Notes: generated from the letters alone by a model not told the origin. A stretch of 37,373 nucleotides of DNA from Rhodanobacter sp. PCA2 (GCF_013620825.1 NZ_NJIC01000010.1:42650-80022), one strand, 5' to 3'; shown: positions 25,451 through 37,264, counted from the stretch's first letter. Program-made: numbers and translations.

Positions 25451-26425
25451 ATGACCGCGATACGCCATGAAGCCCGGGTGCCGCTGACGGCGGCCGGACG
25501 CAGGTTCGACCAGACGCTGGCCGAGTTGTTCCCGGACTATTCGCGTTCGCGCCTGTCCGCCTGGATCAAGTCCGGCGCGGCCACCCTGGACGGCGCCACC
25601 GCGGCGCCCCGCCAACTGCTGCGGGGCGGCGAACAGGTGCGGCTGGAGGCCGAGCTGGAGGCCGAGGTGGCCAGCGCGCCCGAGGCGATCGAGCTGGCCA
25701 TCGTGCACGAGGACGAACACCTGCTGGTGCTGGACAAGCCGCCCGGCCTGGTGGTGCACCCTGGCGCGGGCAACCCCTCCGGCACCTTGCTGAACGCGTT
25801 GCTGCACCACGACCCCAGGCTGGCCGAGCTGCCGCGGGCCGGCATCGTGCACCGGCTGGACAAGGACACCTCCGGCCTGATGGTGGTGGCGAAGACCCTG
25901 CCCGCGATGACCGCGCTGGTGGAGATGCTGTCGCGCCACGACGTGGAGCGCCAGTACGAAGCCGTGGTGCTGGGCAGCCTGGTGGCCGGCGGCACCGTCG
26001 ATGCGCCGATCGGCCGCAGCATGGGCGACCGCCTGCGCCAGGCCGTGCGCGACGACGAAAGCGGCAAGCACGCGGTCACCCATTACCGGCTGCGCGAGCG
26101 CTTCCGCGCCCACAGCCTGATCCAGTGCAACCTGGAAACCGGGCGCACCCACCAGATCCGCGTGCACCTCACCCACGTCGGCCATCCGCTGGTCGGCGAC
26201 CCGCTCTACGGCGGCGGCCTGAAACTGCCCAGGCGCGCCACGCCGGAACTGGTCGCCGCGCTGCGCGGCTTCCGCCGCCAGGCGCTGCACGCCGAACGGC
26301 TGGCGTTCACGCATCCGGTCAGCGGCGAGGCGCTGGCGTTCGCGGCCGAACGCCCGGCCGACATGACGGCGCTGATCGCCGCCCTGCGCGACGATCTCGC
26401 GGCCCACGGCCACGACGACGACTGA
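25451..26425 (+). CDS. rluD: RluD, 23S rRNA pseudouridine synthase
   Basis: The 324-residue enzyme isomerises uridines of helix 69 of 23S rRNA (1911, 1915, 1917 in E. coli numbering). It has an N-terminal S4 RNA-binding domain ([19 protein letters not shown]) and the RluA-family catalytic core with nucleophile D137 in [30 protein letters not shown] and [11 protein letters not shown] are further family motifs. The ATG follows GGGAGG by 6 nt. pgeF and clpB lie downstream in the same direction. Confidence 0.93.
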   Translation: MTAIRHEARVPLTAAGRRFDQTLAELFPDYSRSRLSAWIKSGAATLDGATAAPRQLLRGGEQVRLEAELEAEVASAPEAIELAIVHEDEHLLVLDKPPGLVVHPGAGNPSGTLLNALLHHDPRLAELPRAGIVHRLDKDTSGLMVVAKTLPAMTALVEMLSRHDVERQYEAVVLGSLVAGGTVDAPIGRSMGDRLRQAVRDDESGKHAVTHYRLRERFRAHSLIQCNLETGRTHQIRVHLTHVGHPLVGDPLYGGGLKLPRRATPELVAALRGFRRQALHAERLAFTHPVSGEALAFAAERPADMTALIAALRDDLAAHGHDDD

Positions 26426-26554
26426 GCGTCACGTGTCGCCCTTCCCTGCATGCAGGGGAGGGCCGGGGCAGGCTGCTCTTGCCGCGTCCAGTCTGTCCGG
26501 GCATCGGCGGCGCGCCTATGCGATGCTTGTCGCTTCCCAGCTTCGCCCGCGTCG

Positions 26555-27310
26555 ATGGACATGACCGACACCTGGATCTTCCCCGACTGGCCGGCGCCCG
26601 CCCGCGTGCACGCGGCGGTGAGCACCTGCGCGGGCCCCGGCGTTTCGGCGCCGCCGTTCGCACGCTTCAACCTGGGCCTGCGCAGCGGCGAGGCGGTCGA
26701 GGTGGTGGAAAGCAACCGCGGCGTGCTGCGCCAGGCGCTGAACCTGCCCAGCGCGCCACGCTGGCTGCACCAGGTGCACGGCGCAACGGTGGCCGAACTC
26801 GGCCCCTTGCCCGGCACGGGCGAACCCCAGGCCGATGCCGCGGTCTCGCGCATCCCGGGCACCGTGCTGGCCATCCTCACCGCCGACTGCCTGCCGGTGC
26901 TGTTCTGCGCCGACGACGGCAGCGCGATCGGCGCCGCCCACGCGGGCTGGCGCGGCCTTGCCGCCGGCGTGCTGGAGGCCACCGTCGAACAGATGCAGTT
27001 GGCGCCCGGGCGCCTGCAGGCGTGGCTGGGGCCGTGCATAGGCGGCCCGTCCTACGAAGTGGGCGAGGAAGTACGCAGCGCCTTCGTGGGGCATTCGGCG
27101 GAGGCTGCCGCCTGTTTCCAGGCCACGCGCCCCGGACACTGGCGCTGCGACCTGGCCGCGCTGGCGCGGCAGCGGCTGGCCGCCGCCGGCATCGCGCGGG
27201 TGCACGGAGGCGGCTTCGATACCTTCACCGACCAGCGGTTCTACTCGTACCGGCGGGACGGCGCGCGCAGCGGACGTTTCGCGAGCCTGATCTGGCTGGC
27301 TGGCGGCTGA
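26555..27310 (+). CDS. pgeF: PgeF (YfiH), peptidoglycan editing factor / multicopper-oxidase-like
   Basis: The 251-residue protein belongs to the YfiH/LACC1 family, which removes wrong amino acids from muropeptides in E. coli and has purine-nucleoside activities in other members. The metal triad is H72 (WLHQVHG), C112 ([10 protein letters not shown]) and H129 (AAHAGWRG), with [12 protein letters not shown] downstream. ATGs at 26555 and 26561 are both possible; neither has a strong ribosome site. It lies 129 bp after rluD, in the conserved rluD-pgeF-clpB order. Confidence 0.9.
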   Translation: MDMTDTWIFPDWPAPARVHAAVSTCAGPGVSAPPFARFNLGLRSGEAVEVVESNRGVLRQALNLPSAPRWLHQVHGATVAELGPLPGTGEPQADAAVSRIPGTVLAILTADCLPVLFCADDGSAIGAAHAGWRGLAAGVLEATVEQMQLAPGRLQAWLGPCIGGPSYEVGEEVRSAFVGHSAEAAACFQATRPGHWRCDLAALARQRLAAAGIARVHGGGFDTFTDQRFYSYRRDGARSGRFASLIWLAGG

Positions 27311-27346
27311 TCCGCGCGCCAGGATGCCGCTGGCGCGCTGCATCTG

Positions 27347-27374
27347 CTTGAATCGCCGGGCGTCGTCCGCATTT
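27347..27374 (+). promoter_or_regulatory. Sigma-32 heat-shock promoter of clpB
   Basis: CTTGAA (27347-27352) is followed after 14 bp by CCGCATTT (27367-27374), one base from the CCCCATTT heat-shock -10 pattern. Transcription would start near 27381, about 43 nt before the ATG. Confidence 0.7.
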
Positions 27375-27423
27375 CCGTGGGCAGTGGCGGCGTGGCCGCC
27401 AAACCTTTGTGGGGATTGCACCG

Positions 27424-30006
<2,583 letters not shown>

Positions 30007-30033
30007 GCGACGGGCGATCGACGCGGCACCCAA

Positions 30034-30066
30034 CGAAAACCCCGGCGTGCGCCGGGGTTTTCGTTT
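30034..30066. terminator. Bidirectional terminator between clpB and a TonB receptor
   Basis: CGAAAACCCCGGC (30034-30046) pairs perfectly with GCCGGGGTTTTCG (30051-30063) around GTGC. T-runs are built into both 3' arms. It serves the converging clpB (+) and receptor (-) genes. Confidence 0.85.
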
Positions 30067-30088
30067 CAGCGGACTGCGATACCTGCCG

Positions 30089-32581
30089 TCACCAGCTGTA
30101 GCGCACCTTGCCGTACACGTAGGCGCCGTTGTAGCCGAACGGCGAGTAGGTGGAATAGGGCAGCGTGCCGTTGTTGGTGTTGTTGGCGATGTTCTTGTCC
30201 GGGTGGTTGTTCAGCACGTTGTCCGCGCCCAGGGTGAAGGTCCAGTGCTGCCAGCGGTAGTTGCCTGCCAGGTCCAGGATCCACTTCGGGGTGAAGGTCT
30301 GGTCGACGATGCCTGCCGCCGGGTTGTAGGTGGACAGGCTGCTCACGTAGCTGGTGTAGCGGCCGTAGCGGGTGAGCGTGCCGGTGAAGCCCCAGTTGCC
30401 GACGTCGTACTGCTCGCTGAGGATCAGCTTGCTGCGCGGCGTGGTGTTGGCCAGATAACCCTTGATGTCCTGGCGGTTCAGGCGCACGAAGCTGACGCCG
30501 AGGTTGTCCAGCACGGCCGGGTTGGCTTTGACGCTGGTGACCTTGTTCTGGTTGTAGTTGGCGCTGAGCGTGCTGGTGAGGGTGCCGGCGTCGCCGAGCT
30601 TCGCCACGTAGGTGCCCACGAAATCGACGCCGCGCGTGCGCGTGTCGGCGGCGTTGGTGAAGTAGTTGACGCTGCTGTACTGCAGGTTGGTGATGCCGTT
30701 GGCGGCGAGGTAGGAGACCACCTTCGGCGTGGTCGTGGAGATCGCGCCGGAGAGCGCGATGCGGTTGTCGATCTCGATCTGGTAGACGTCCACGCTCAGG
30801 TTCAGCGCTTCAGTGGGATTCCACACCGCGCCGAGGGTGAAGTTCCTCGACTTCTCGGCCTTCAGCGGTTCGGCGCCAAGCAGGGTGGCGATCGGACTGC
30901 CCACCGGCACCAGGCCGCGGTTGTAGATGCCTGCGGGAAGACCCGGCAGGCTGCCCGCGGCATAGAACAGCGAGGAGATCTGCGAGAAGTATTCCTGCCC
31001 CAGCGACGGTGCGCGGAAGCCGGTGGAAGCGCCGCCGCGCAGGGCGAAGCTGTCGGTGAAGTCGTAGCGCGCCGACAGCGAACCCGAGGTGGTGCTGCCG
31101 AAGTCGGAGTAGTTCTCGTGGCGTACCGCCAGCGAGGCGCCGAGTTTGTCGGTGAGGTTGGTCTCGAAGTCGATGTATTCCGCCACGTCGTGGCGCGAGG
31201 CGTTCACGGCGTTGGCCGGTTGCCAGCCCGCGAAACCCTGCGCGCCGCCCGCGGTGCCCGAGGTGCCCACGTACCAGGACGGCAGCGCGCCTGCGGCGAT
31301 CTGGTAGCCCTGGCGCAGGTATTCGGTGCCAAAGGCCACGGTGAGCGGGTTGGGCAGCCAGCTGGGGCGGAAGTCCTTGGCGATGTCGATGTCGAAGGAC
31401 TGCTGGGTGGCCTTGAGGATGCCGTCCTGGAACGCCGTGGGCGTGTTGCCGAAGTCGTGCAGGTAGGCGTAGTTCAGGCTGTTGCGCGTTTCGTAGGAGA
31501 CGCGGTTGCCGCCGTAGTTGGCCGACACGTCCCAGCGCCAGCCGTTCACGGTGCCGCGCACGCCGGCCACCAGCGACTGGTCGGTGGAGTCGGCGTTCTC
31601 CAGCGGCAGGAAGCCGTTCGGGTAGAGCGAGGCCATCAGCGGGTTGTTCGGCTTCGGGCTGTTCAGGCCGTAGCGGAAGAACGCCGGCGAGGTGCTGTTG
31701 CGGTGGCCGTAGTGGCCGAACGCGTAGAACTCCACGTCCGGCGTGATGTTGTACTGCGCGTTCAGCAGCACGTTGTTGCTGTGCACGTCGGGGTCGCCCT
31801 GGCGGAAGTTGACGCCCAGCGCTTCCCAGGCCGGCGAGCGGTTGTCCGGGCCGGCGCGGTTGGTGTGGTCCTGGTTGCCGCTTTCCAGGGTGAGGCGCAG
31901 CCAGCCCTGGTCGCCGTTGAGCGGAATGCCGAAGTTGGCCGAGCCCAGCCACTGCCGGCCGTCGCCTGCGGAATACTGGCCGCCGCTCACTTCCACGTCG
32001 CCGCCCGCCGCGCCCTTCTTCAGGATCACGTTGATCACCCCGGCGATCGCGTCGGAGCCGTAGTGGGCGGAGGCGCCGTCGCGCAGCACCTCGATATGGT
32101 CGATCGCCGAGAGCGGGATGGTGTTGAGGTCCACCGGTTGCGAACCGCGGCCGATCACGCCGTTGTTGAGCAGGATCGCGCCGGGATGCCAGCGCTTGCC
32201 GTTCACCAGCACCAGCACCTGGTCCGGCGACAGGCCGCGCAGCTGCGCGGGGCGCTGGGTGTCGGCGGTGTCGGCGGCGGCCGGGCGCGGGAAGTTCAGC
32301 GAGGGGATGATGCGCGCCAGCGCGGTGGGCAGGTCGGTGGTGCCGGTCTGCTGCAGCGCCTGGGCCGAGACCACGTCGATCGGCGTCAGCGAGCTGCTTT
32401 CGGTACGGCTGGCGGAGCGGGTGCCGGTGACGATCACGGTCTGCAACTGCTTCGCCTTGGCGGCCGCGTCGGCGCTGCCGGCGGCGTTGGCGTCCTGGGC
32501 GGCAACCGGGGCGCTGGCCAGCGCCAGCAGCACGGCGGCGGCCAGGGCGGCCGGGATCAGGGTATTGGTTTTCTTGTTCAT
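30089..32581 (-). CDS. Orphan TonB-dependent receptor
   Basis: The 830-residue outer-membrane protein has a signal peptide (cut after VAA, before QDAN) and a TonB box LQTVIVTGTR at about 45-54. A plug domain follows (RGLSPDQVLVLVNGKRWHPG, IDHIEVLRDGASAHYGSDAIAGVINV), then a beta-barrel ending in VRYSW. The final residue is Trp rather than the commoner Phe. The substrate is unknown, and no transporter or enzyme gene accompanies it, unlike the receptor at 9968-12538. The start is preceded by GGGGA about 5 nt upstream. A candidate promoter with an upstream tandem octamer suggests its own regulation. Confidence 0.92.
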   Translation of the reverse strand: MNKKTNTLIPAALAAAVLLALASAPVAAQDANAAGSADAAAKAKQLQTVIVTGTRSASRTESSSLTPIDVVSAQALQQTGTTDLPTALARIIPSLNFPRPAAADTADTQRPAQLRGLSPDQVLVLVNGKRWHPGAILLNNGVIGRGSQPVDLNTIPLSAIDHIEVLRDGASAHYGSDAIAGVINVILKKGAAGGDVEVSGGQYSAGDGRQWLGSANFGIPLNGDQGWLRLTLESGNQDHTNRAGPDNRSPAWEALGVNFRQGDPDVHSNNVLLNAQYNITPDVEFYAFGHYGHRNSTSPAFFRYGLNSPKPNNPLMASLYPNGFLPLENADSTDQSLVAGVRGTVNGWRWDVSANYGGNRVSYETRNSLNYAYLHDFGNTPTAFQDGILKATQQSFDIDIAKDFRPSWLPNPLTVAFGTEYLRQGYQIAAGALPSWYVGTSGTAGGAQGFAGWQPANAVNASRHDVAEYIDFETNLTDKLGASLAVRHENYSDFGSTTSGSLSARYDFTDSFALRGGASTGFRAPSLGQEYFSQISSLFYAAGSLPGLPAGIYNRGLVPVGSPIATLLGAEPLKAEKSRNFTLGAVWNPTEALNLSVDVYQIEIDNRIALSGAISTTTPKVVSYLAANGITNLQYSSVNYFTNAADTRTRGVDFVGTYVAKLGDAGTLTSTLSANYNQNKVTSVKANPAVLDNLGVSFVRLNRQDIKGYLANTTPRSKLILSEQYDVGNWGFTGTLTRYGRYTSYVSSLSTYNPAAGIVDQTFTPKWILDLAGNYRWQHWTFTLGADNVLNNHPDKNIANNTNNGTLPYSTYSPFGYNGAYVYGKVRYSW

Positions 32582-32622
32582 GGGGGTCCCCAGGGAAGTG
32601 GATGATGCATTGCAACAATTGC

Positions 32623-32651
32623 AGGCTAGTGCCGCAGAAACTTTTCGTCAA
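32623..32651 (-). promoter_or_regulatory. Promoter of the orphan receptor
   Basis: On the minus strand TTGACG (32646-32651) and TAGCCT (32623-32628) are spaced by 17 bp. The -35 is good, the -10 weak (three of six), which would suit an activated promoter. A small palindrome TGCAA-CAA-TTGCA (32611-32623) lies at the start point and could be an operator. Confidence 0.5.
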
Positions 32652-32666
32652 TAGACGTATAGACGT
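32651..32666. repeat. Tandem octamer upstream of the receptor promoter
   Basis: ATAGACGT occurs twice without a gap (32651-32658 and 32659-32666), abutting the -35 box on its upstream side. The position suits an activator half-site pair; function is not shown. Confidence 0.4.
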
Positions 32667-32777
32667 CCAAAACGAGCGGCCTGGCGCGTTCCCTGGCGCG
32701 GATGCGGCGGTCCGGAATTCCCTCGCGCCGGCAGCCTGACCCCGCCGCACCCGGGTGTCCATGCGCCGCATGGCGCA

Positions 32778-32805
32778 TTGAAAAGCCACGGAACGGGCCG
32801 ATAAT
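32778..32805 (+). promoter_or_regulatory. Sigma-70 promoter for fmdB and perhaps aspS
   Basis: TTGAAA (32778-32783, five of six) and GATAAT (32800-32805, five of six) are 16 bp apart. The predicted start near 32812 leaves a leader of about 56 nt before fmdB. Confidence 0.65.
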
Positions 32806-32867
32806 GGGGCGCTGTGTGCCCCGTCCGGCCAGTCCGGACGTTGCGGGCGCCAGCTTCCGGAGTACCC

Positions 32868-33173
32868 ATGCCGATCTACGAATTCGAATGCAGCCAGTGC
32901 GGTCACCGCTTCGACCACCTGCAGAAACTGTCCGATGCCGATCCCGTCGACTGCCCCCACTGCGGCGCGCCCAAGCTGCACCGGCGGGTCAGCGCGCCCG
33001 CGTTCCGGCTCGCCGGCGGCGGCTGGTACGAGACCGATTTCAAGAAGGACGGCGACCGGAAGCGGAACCTGGCCGGCGATGGCGGCGCCGCTCCCGCTCC
33101 CGCGCCTGCGCCTGCTGCCGCGGCTCCGACCCCGGCGCCCGCACCCGCTCCGGCGGCCGGTTCTGGCGACTGA
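32868..33173 (+). CDS. FmdB-family zinc-ribbon protein
   Basis: The 101-residue protein starts MPIYEFECSQCGHRFDHLQ and has two CxxC pairs (CSQC and CPHC) that should hold one zinc ion. The family's function is poorly known; the name comes from a proposed regulator of a formamidase operon. The C-terminal third is a flexible Ala-Pro repeat tail typical of proteobacterial members. The ATG follows GGAG by 5 nt. Family members often lie directly before aspS in gammaproteobacteria; here one extra gene intervenes. Confidence 0.88.
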   Translation: MPIYEFECSQCGHRFDHLQKLSDADPVDCPHCGAPKLHRRVSAPAFRLAGGGWYETDFKKDGDRKRNLAGDGGAAPAPAPAPAAAAPTPAPAPAPAAGSGD

Positions 33174-33279
33174 TCGCGCAAGCTGAATCGACGCAGGCTG
33201 TTGCGACAGCCCGGTGATACCGGACGGAGTACAGCTCGGCTACCTTGTCCGCACCATCCATTCGCAGGGAACGGCCGTC

Positions 33280-33825
33280 ATGCAGAACGCGCTCAAGATC
33301 GTGCTGGCTTCCACCGTGCTGCTGGCCGCAGGCTGCTTCGCCTCCGGCGACGCGCTGGCGCAACGCTGGGGCGACGGCCAGGGTCCGGGCCAGGGCGGCC
33401 GCGGGCAGGAAGTCTATTGCGCCAGCAACGACAACCGCGGCACCCGCTGCCAGATGCCGTGGCGCGATTCGTCGCTGGCCCAGCAGATGTCCAAGACCGC
33501 CTGCATCCAGGGCCGCACCTGGGGCAGCGATCCCCACACCGTGTGGGTGAAGGACGGTTGCCGCGCCAACTTCCGCGATGCGCGTGGCTACGGCGGCCGC
33601 CCGGGCCATGGCGGCGGTCCGGGCTACGGCGGCCAGGAAGTCTATTGCGCCAGCAACGACAATCGCGGCACGCGCTGCAGGATGCCGTGGCGCTCCTCGG
33701 CGCTGTCGCGGCAGATGTCCAGCGCGGCCTGCATCGAGGGTCGCACCTGGGGTTCCGATCCCTACAGCGTATGGGTGAAGGACGGCTGCCGGGCGCAGTT
33801 CCGCGAAGGCCGCTGGGGCCGATAA
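33280..33825 (+). CDS. Secreted DUF3011 protein with two tandem domains
   Basis: The 181-residue protein has a signal peptide (hydrophobic core, likely cut after ALA before QRWG; LLAAGC resembles but does not fit a lipobox well). Two copies of a domain of about 60 residues follow, each beginning QEVYCASNDNRGTRC and ending VWVKDGCRA.FR, separated by a Gly-rich linker. Each copy has four conserved Cys, probably disulfide-bonded in the periplasm. This pattern matches DUF3011, whose function is unknown. The ATG follows AGGGA by 9 nt. The gene sits between fmdB and aspS, which are often neighbours elsewhere. Confidence 0.82.
   Translation: MQNALKIVLASTVLLAAGCFASGDALAQRWGDGQGPGQGGRGQEVYCASNDNRGTRCQMPWRDSSLAQQMSKTACIQGRTWGSDPHTVWVKDGCRANFRDARGYGGRPGHGGGPGYGGQEVYCASNDNRGTRCRMPWRSSALSRQMSSAACIEGRTWGSDPYSVWVKDGCRAQFREGRWGR
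33406..33801 (+). repeat. Intragenic duplication in the DUF3011 gene
   Basis: CAGGAAGTCTATTGC recurs exactly at 33406-33420 and 33634-33648, and the similarity continues through each domain. The offset is 228 bp (76 codons). DNA-level identity stays high at the start of each unit, suggesting fairly recent duplication or gene conversion. Confidence 0.7.
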
Positions 33826-33895
33826 CGCCGGCCGTTTCGCCGGCGCCGCCACGCGGCGTGCGCCGGCCGGCCCGCGGCGGCCCGCGGCGCCGTGA

Positions 33896-33904
33896 TGCTA
33901 ACAT
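33896..33904 (+). promoter_or_regulatory. Possible extended -10 promoter for aspS
   Basis: TGCTAACAT contains an extended -10 (TG one base before TAACAT, four of six). It lies 51 bp before the aspS ATG, after very GC-rich spacer. No -35 box is visible. Confidence 0.35.
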
Positions 33905-33955
33905 TCCGGGTCTTTCCTCCCGTTTCCAGGGGCTGCGGCCCGGAGTTCCAAGCGC

Positions 33956-35719
33956 ATGCGCACGCATTACTGCGGCCTCATCGACGAGTCGATGTCGGGC
34001 CAGGCCGTCACCTTGTGCGGCTGGGTCAACAAGATCCGCCTGCAGGCCCACGTGGCCTTCATCGACCTGCGCGACCACGAGGGACTGGCGCAGGTGGTGG
34101 TGGAGCGCGACAACGCCGATGCGTTCGCGGTGGCCGGCGAGCTGGGCCACGAATACTGCGTGCGCGTCACCGGCACGCTGCGCAAGCGGCTGGCGGCGAA
34201 CGACAAGCTGCGCACCGGCACGGTGGAAGTGCTGGCGGACAAGGTGGAGATCCTCAACGCCGCGAAGGACCTGCCGTTCGCGCTGCACGAGAATCCGAAC
34301 GAGGACATGCGGATGACCTACCGCTACCTCGACCTGCGCCGTCCCGAGATGCAGGCGATGATGCGCCGGCGCATCCGGCTGGTGCAGGCGCTGCGCCGCT
34401 ACCTGGATGCGCGCGGCTTCCAGGACATCGAGACGCCCATCCTGACCAAGGCCACGCCGGAAGGCGCGCGCGACTACCTGGTGCCCAGCCGCGTGCATCC
34501 GGGCCAGTTCTACGCGCTGCCGCAGTCGCCGCAGCTGTTCAAGCAGATCCTGATGATGGCGGGCTTCGACCGCTACTACCAGGTCGCGCGCTGCTTCCGC
34601 GACGAGGACCTGCGCGCGGATCGCCAGCCGGAATTCACCCAGCTCGATCTCGAATTCGCCTTCGTCGAAGAGAAGGACGTGCAGGACTTCGTGGAGGCGA
34701 TGATCCGCCACGTGTTCAAGGAAGTGCAGGGCGTGGAACTGGCCCAGCCGTTCCCGCGCATGACCTGGGCCGAGGCGATGCGCCGCTACGGCTCCGACAA
34801 GCCCGACCTGCGCATCGCGCTGGAACTGGTGGACGTGGCCCAGGCGCTGAAGCACGTGGAGTTCAAGGTGTTCGCCGAGCCCGCGAACGATCCGGCCGGG
34901 CGCGTGGCCGCGCTGCGCGTGCCGGGCGGCGCGGCGCTGTCGCGCAAGGAGATCGACGGCCTCGCCGAGTACGTCGCGAAGTACGGCGCGAAGGGGCTGG
35001 CCTGGATCAAGGTGGACGACCTGGACAAGGGCCGCGAAGGCATCAACTCGCCGGTGGCGAAGTTCCTCGACGACGCGGCGCTGGACGCCGTGCTGCAGGC
35101 CACCGGGGCGGCCTCCGGCGACATCGTGTTCGTGGGCGCGGGCAAGTGGAAGACGGTCACCGACTTCATGGGCGCGCTGCGCATCAAGGTCGGCAAGGAC
35201 CGCGGCCTGGTCGACGAGGGCTGGCAGCCGCTGTGGGTCACCGACTTCCCGATGTTCGAGTACGACGAGGAGGCGCAGCGCTACGTGGCCCTGCACCACC
35301 CGTTCACCGCGCCGAAGATCGACGACATCGCCGACCTGCGCAGCCACGCCGCCACCGCGGTGAGCCGCGGCTACGACATGGTGCTGAACGGCAACGAGAT
35401 CGGCGGCGGCTCGATCCGCATCCATCGCCCCGAGATGCAGAGCGCGGTGTTCGAGCTGCTGGGCATAGGCGCCGAGGAGGCCGAGATGAAGTTCGGCTTC
35501 CTGCTCAAGGCGCTGAAGTTCGGCGCGCCGCCGCATGGCGGCGTGGCGTTCGGCATCGACCGCATCGCGGCGCTGATGGCCGGCACCGAATCGATCCGCG
35601 ACGTGATCGCCTTCCCCAAGACCACCAGCGCGCAGGACCTGATGACCGACGCGCCGTCGATGGTGAGCGACGCGCAGCTGAAGGAACTGCACGTGGCGGT
35701 GGCGGTCCAGAAGGCCTGA
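33956..35719 (+). CDS. aspS: Aspartyl-tRNA synthetase
   Basis: The 587-residue class II synthetase charges tRNA-Asp. The order is an N-terminal anticodon-binding OB fold (about 1-105), a catalytic core with motif 1 near [12 protein letters not shown], motif 2 [20 protein letters not shown] and motif 3 [13 protein letters not shown], and the bacterial GAD insertion (about 290-420). Length is typical of the bacterial type. The OB-fold loop after GWVNK reads [11 protein letters not shown], unlike the RRRDLG/RRRDHG loops used to tell discriminating from non-discriminating enzymes, so charging of tRNA-Asn cannot be judged from it. The ATG follows GGAG by about 10 nt. Confidence 0.96.
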   Translation: MRTHYCGLIDESMSGQAVTLCGWVNKIRLQAHVAFIDLRDHEGLAQVVVERDNADAFAVAGELGHEYCVRVTGTLRKRLAANDKLRTGTVEVLADKVEILNAAKDLPFALHENPNEDMRMTYRYLDLRRPEMQAMMRRRIRLVQALRRYLDARGFQDIETPILTKATPEGARDYLVPSRVHPGQFYALPQSPQLFKQILMMAGFDRYYQVARCFRDEDLRADRQPEFTQLDLEFAFVEEKDVQDFVEAMIRHVFKEVQGVELAQPFPRMTWAEAMRRYGSDKPDLRIALELVDVAQALKHVEFKVFAEPANDPAGRVAALRVPGGAALSRKEIDGLAEYVAKYGAKGLAWIKVDDLDKGREGINSPVAKFLDDAALDAVLQATGAASGDIVFVGAGKWKTVTDFMGALRIKVGKDRGLVDEGWQPLWVTDFPMFEYDEEAQRYVALHHPFTAPKIDDIADLRSHAATAVSRGYDMVLNGNEIGGGSIRIHRPEMQSAVFELLGIGAEEAEMKFGFLLKALKFGAPPHGGVAFGIDRIAALMAGTESIRDVIAFPKTTSAQDLMTDAPSMVSDAQLKELHVAVAVQKA

Positions 35720-35727
35720 CCTTGTTC

Positions 35728-35832
35728 CTTCCCGCGCGCGGGAAGATGATGGCCTGCAGGGCCGGATGAGGGGCGGCGCCGGTGTTGGCACAACACCGGA
35801 TGCCGGCCCCGACCCTCCTCCCGGAAGGAGGG
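35728..35832. repeat. Three successive palindromes between aspS and the hydrolase gene
   Basis: CTTCCCGCGCGCGGGAAG (35728-35745) is a perfect 18-bp palindrome. CCGGTGTTG (35779-35787) and CAACACCGG (35791-35799) pair around GCA. CCCTCCT (35813-35819) and AGGAGGG (35826-35832) pair around six bases. None is followed by a T-run. The last contains a purine stretch that could serve the next gene's translation. Confidence 0.6.
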
Positions 35833-35849
35833 CACACCCCGGGAAGCTC

Positions 35850-36509
35850 ATGATCGAACACGTGATCCTGCTGCACGGCCTGTGGATGCGCGGCTTCGCG
35901 CTGGGCATGCTGCACCGCCGGCTGATCGCCGACGGCTACCGCGTGCACCGCTTCGACTACCTCAGCGTGGCCTCGTCGCAGGAACGCATCCTCGCGGGGT
36001 TGCAGGCGCGGATGAGCGGCTATGCGCCGGATACCGTGCATCTGGTGGGTCACAGCCTGGGCGGCCTGCTGGCGCTGCGCGCCTGCCTCGATGCCGCGAC
36101 GCTGCCGCCGGGGCGCGTGGTTTGCCTGGGCTCGCCGCTCAAGGGCAGCGCCGCGGCGCGCGCATTCGCGGCGTGGGGGCGCAGCGGCGAGGTGCTGCTG
36201 GGGCACAATCGCACCTTGCTGGAGCAGGGTTTCGACCGCTGGGACGGTCCGCGCGAGGTGGGCGTGATCGCCGGGCGCATGCCGCTGGGGCTGGGCGCGA
36301 TGCTGGGCCAGCTGGCCGGCGAGCACGACGGCACCGTGGCGGTGGAGGAAACCCGGCTGCCGGGCGTGGCCGACCACTGCGTGGTGGAGGCGAACCATAC
36401 CGGCCTGCTGTTTTCGCAGGAAGTAGCGCAGCGGGTCGACACGTTCCTGCGGCTGGGGCGCTTCGACGCAGGGGCGGAGACTGGCGGCAGCTCGCCCGAC
36501 TTGCAGTAA
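35850..36509 (+). CDS. Alpha/beta-fold hydrolase (lipase/PGAP1-like)
   Basis: The 219-residue protein has a compact alpha/beta-hydrolase fold with an early HGLW oxyanion segment ([11 protein letters not shown]), nucleophile S69 in [14 protein letters not shown], acid D160 in [11 protein letters not shown] and H183 in [10 protein letters not shown]. No signal peptide, so cytoplasmic. It resembles small triacylglycerol-lipase/PGAP1-like esterases; substrate unknown. The ATG follows GGGA by 5 nt. Its TAA stop overlaps a TAAAAT box that may belong to the yebC promoter. Confidence 0.82.
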   Translation: MIEHVILLHGLWMRGFALGMLHRRLIADGYRVHRFDYLSVASSQERILAGLQARMSGYAPDTVHLVGHSLGGLLALRACLDAATLPPGRVVCLGSPLKGSAAARAFAAWGRSGEVLLGHNRTLLEQGFDRWDGPREVGVIAGRMPLGLGAMLGQLAGEHDGTVAVEETRLPGVADHCVVEANHTGLLFSQEVAQRVDTFLRLGRFDAGAETGGSSPDLQ

Positions 36510-36512
36510 AAT
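36507..36512 (+). promoter_or_regulatory. Possible -10 box for yebC
   Basis: TAAAAT (five of six) starts on the hydrolase stop codon, 38 bp before the yebC ATG. No -35 hexamer is convincing. Confidence 0.3.
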
Positions 36513-36550
36513 CGCCGGCTTGTCCTTTTCACGCACGTCCGGGTATTGCC

Positions 36551-37264
36551 ATGGGTAGAGGTCCGTCCATCGAAGGCCGCAAGAACGCCGAAGACGCCAA
36601 GCGCGCCAAGGTGTTCACCAAACTGATCCGCGAGATCACCGTCGCCACCCGCGCCGGCGTGGCCGACCCCGCCAGCAACCCGCGCCTGCGCGCGGCGGTG
36701 GACAAGGCGCTGGCCGCCAACATGACCAAGGACACCATCGAGCGCGCGATCAAGCGCGGCTCGGGCGCCGACGGCGCCGGCGAGGACATGCGCTACGAGG
36801 GCTACGGTCCTGGCGGCATCGCGCTGATCGTCGACTGCTTCACCGACAATCCGGTGCGCACCGTGGCGGACGTGCGCCACGTGCTCACCAAGCACGGCGG
36901 CAACCTCGGCACCTCGGGCTCGGTGGCGTTCCAGTTCAGCCGTTGCGGCGAGCTGGTGTTCCCCACCGACGGCGACGAGGCGCAGGAGGAGAAGGTGCTG
37001 GAAGCGGCGCTGGAGGCCGGCGCCGACGACGTGGTCAACGAGCACGGCGAAAGCACGGTGCTGTGCGCGCCGGAGCATTTCGAGGCGGTGCAGCAGGCGC
37101 TGGCGGCGGCCGGGCTGGAATCCGAGCACGCCGGCGTGGGCATGCGCCCGAACAACCGCGTGGCGGTGGCCGGCGACACGCTGGATGCGCTCAACACCTT
37201 GCTCGACAAGCTGGACGCGCTTGACGACGTCAGCGAGGTGTATCACAACGCGCTGCTGCCCTAG
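36551..37264 (+). CDS. yebC: YebC/PmpR-TACO1 family protein
   Basis: The 237-residue protein has the full YebC fold: [50 protein letters not shown] and [14 protein letters not shown]. The N-terminus is [12 protein letters not shown] rather than the usual MAGHSKWANI, a variant I associate with xanthomonads. The family has been described as transcriptional regulators, and more recently as ribosome-associated factors that help translate difficult proline-rich stretches, like mitochondrial TACO1. Commonly followed by ruvC; the window ends before that can be seen. A 16-bp palindrome (37255-37270) spans its stop codon. Confidence 0.93.
   Translation: MGRGPSIEGRKNAEDAKRAKVFTKLIREITVATRAGVADPASNPRLRAAVDKALAANMTKDTIERAIKRGSGADGAGEDMRYEGYGPGGIALIVDCFTDNPVRTVADVRHVLTKHGGNLGTSGSVAFQFSRCGELVFPTDGDEAQEEKVLEAALEAGADDVVNEHGESTVLCAPEHFEAVQQALAAAGLESEHAGVGMRPNNRVAVAGDTLDALNTLLDKLDALDDVSEVYHNALLP

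Noticed and set aside
33313-33345. Lipoprotein signal in the DUF3011 protein
   Set aside because: LLAAGC has Ala at the -3 position where Leu, Val or Ile is expected, and an ordinary cleavage site (ALA-Q) follows.
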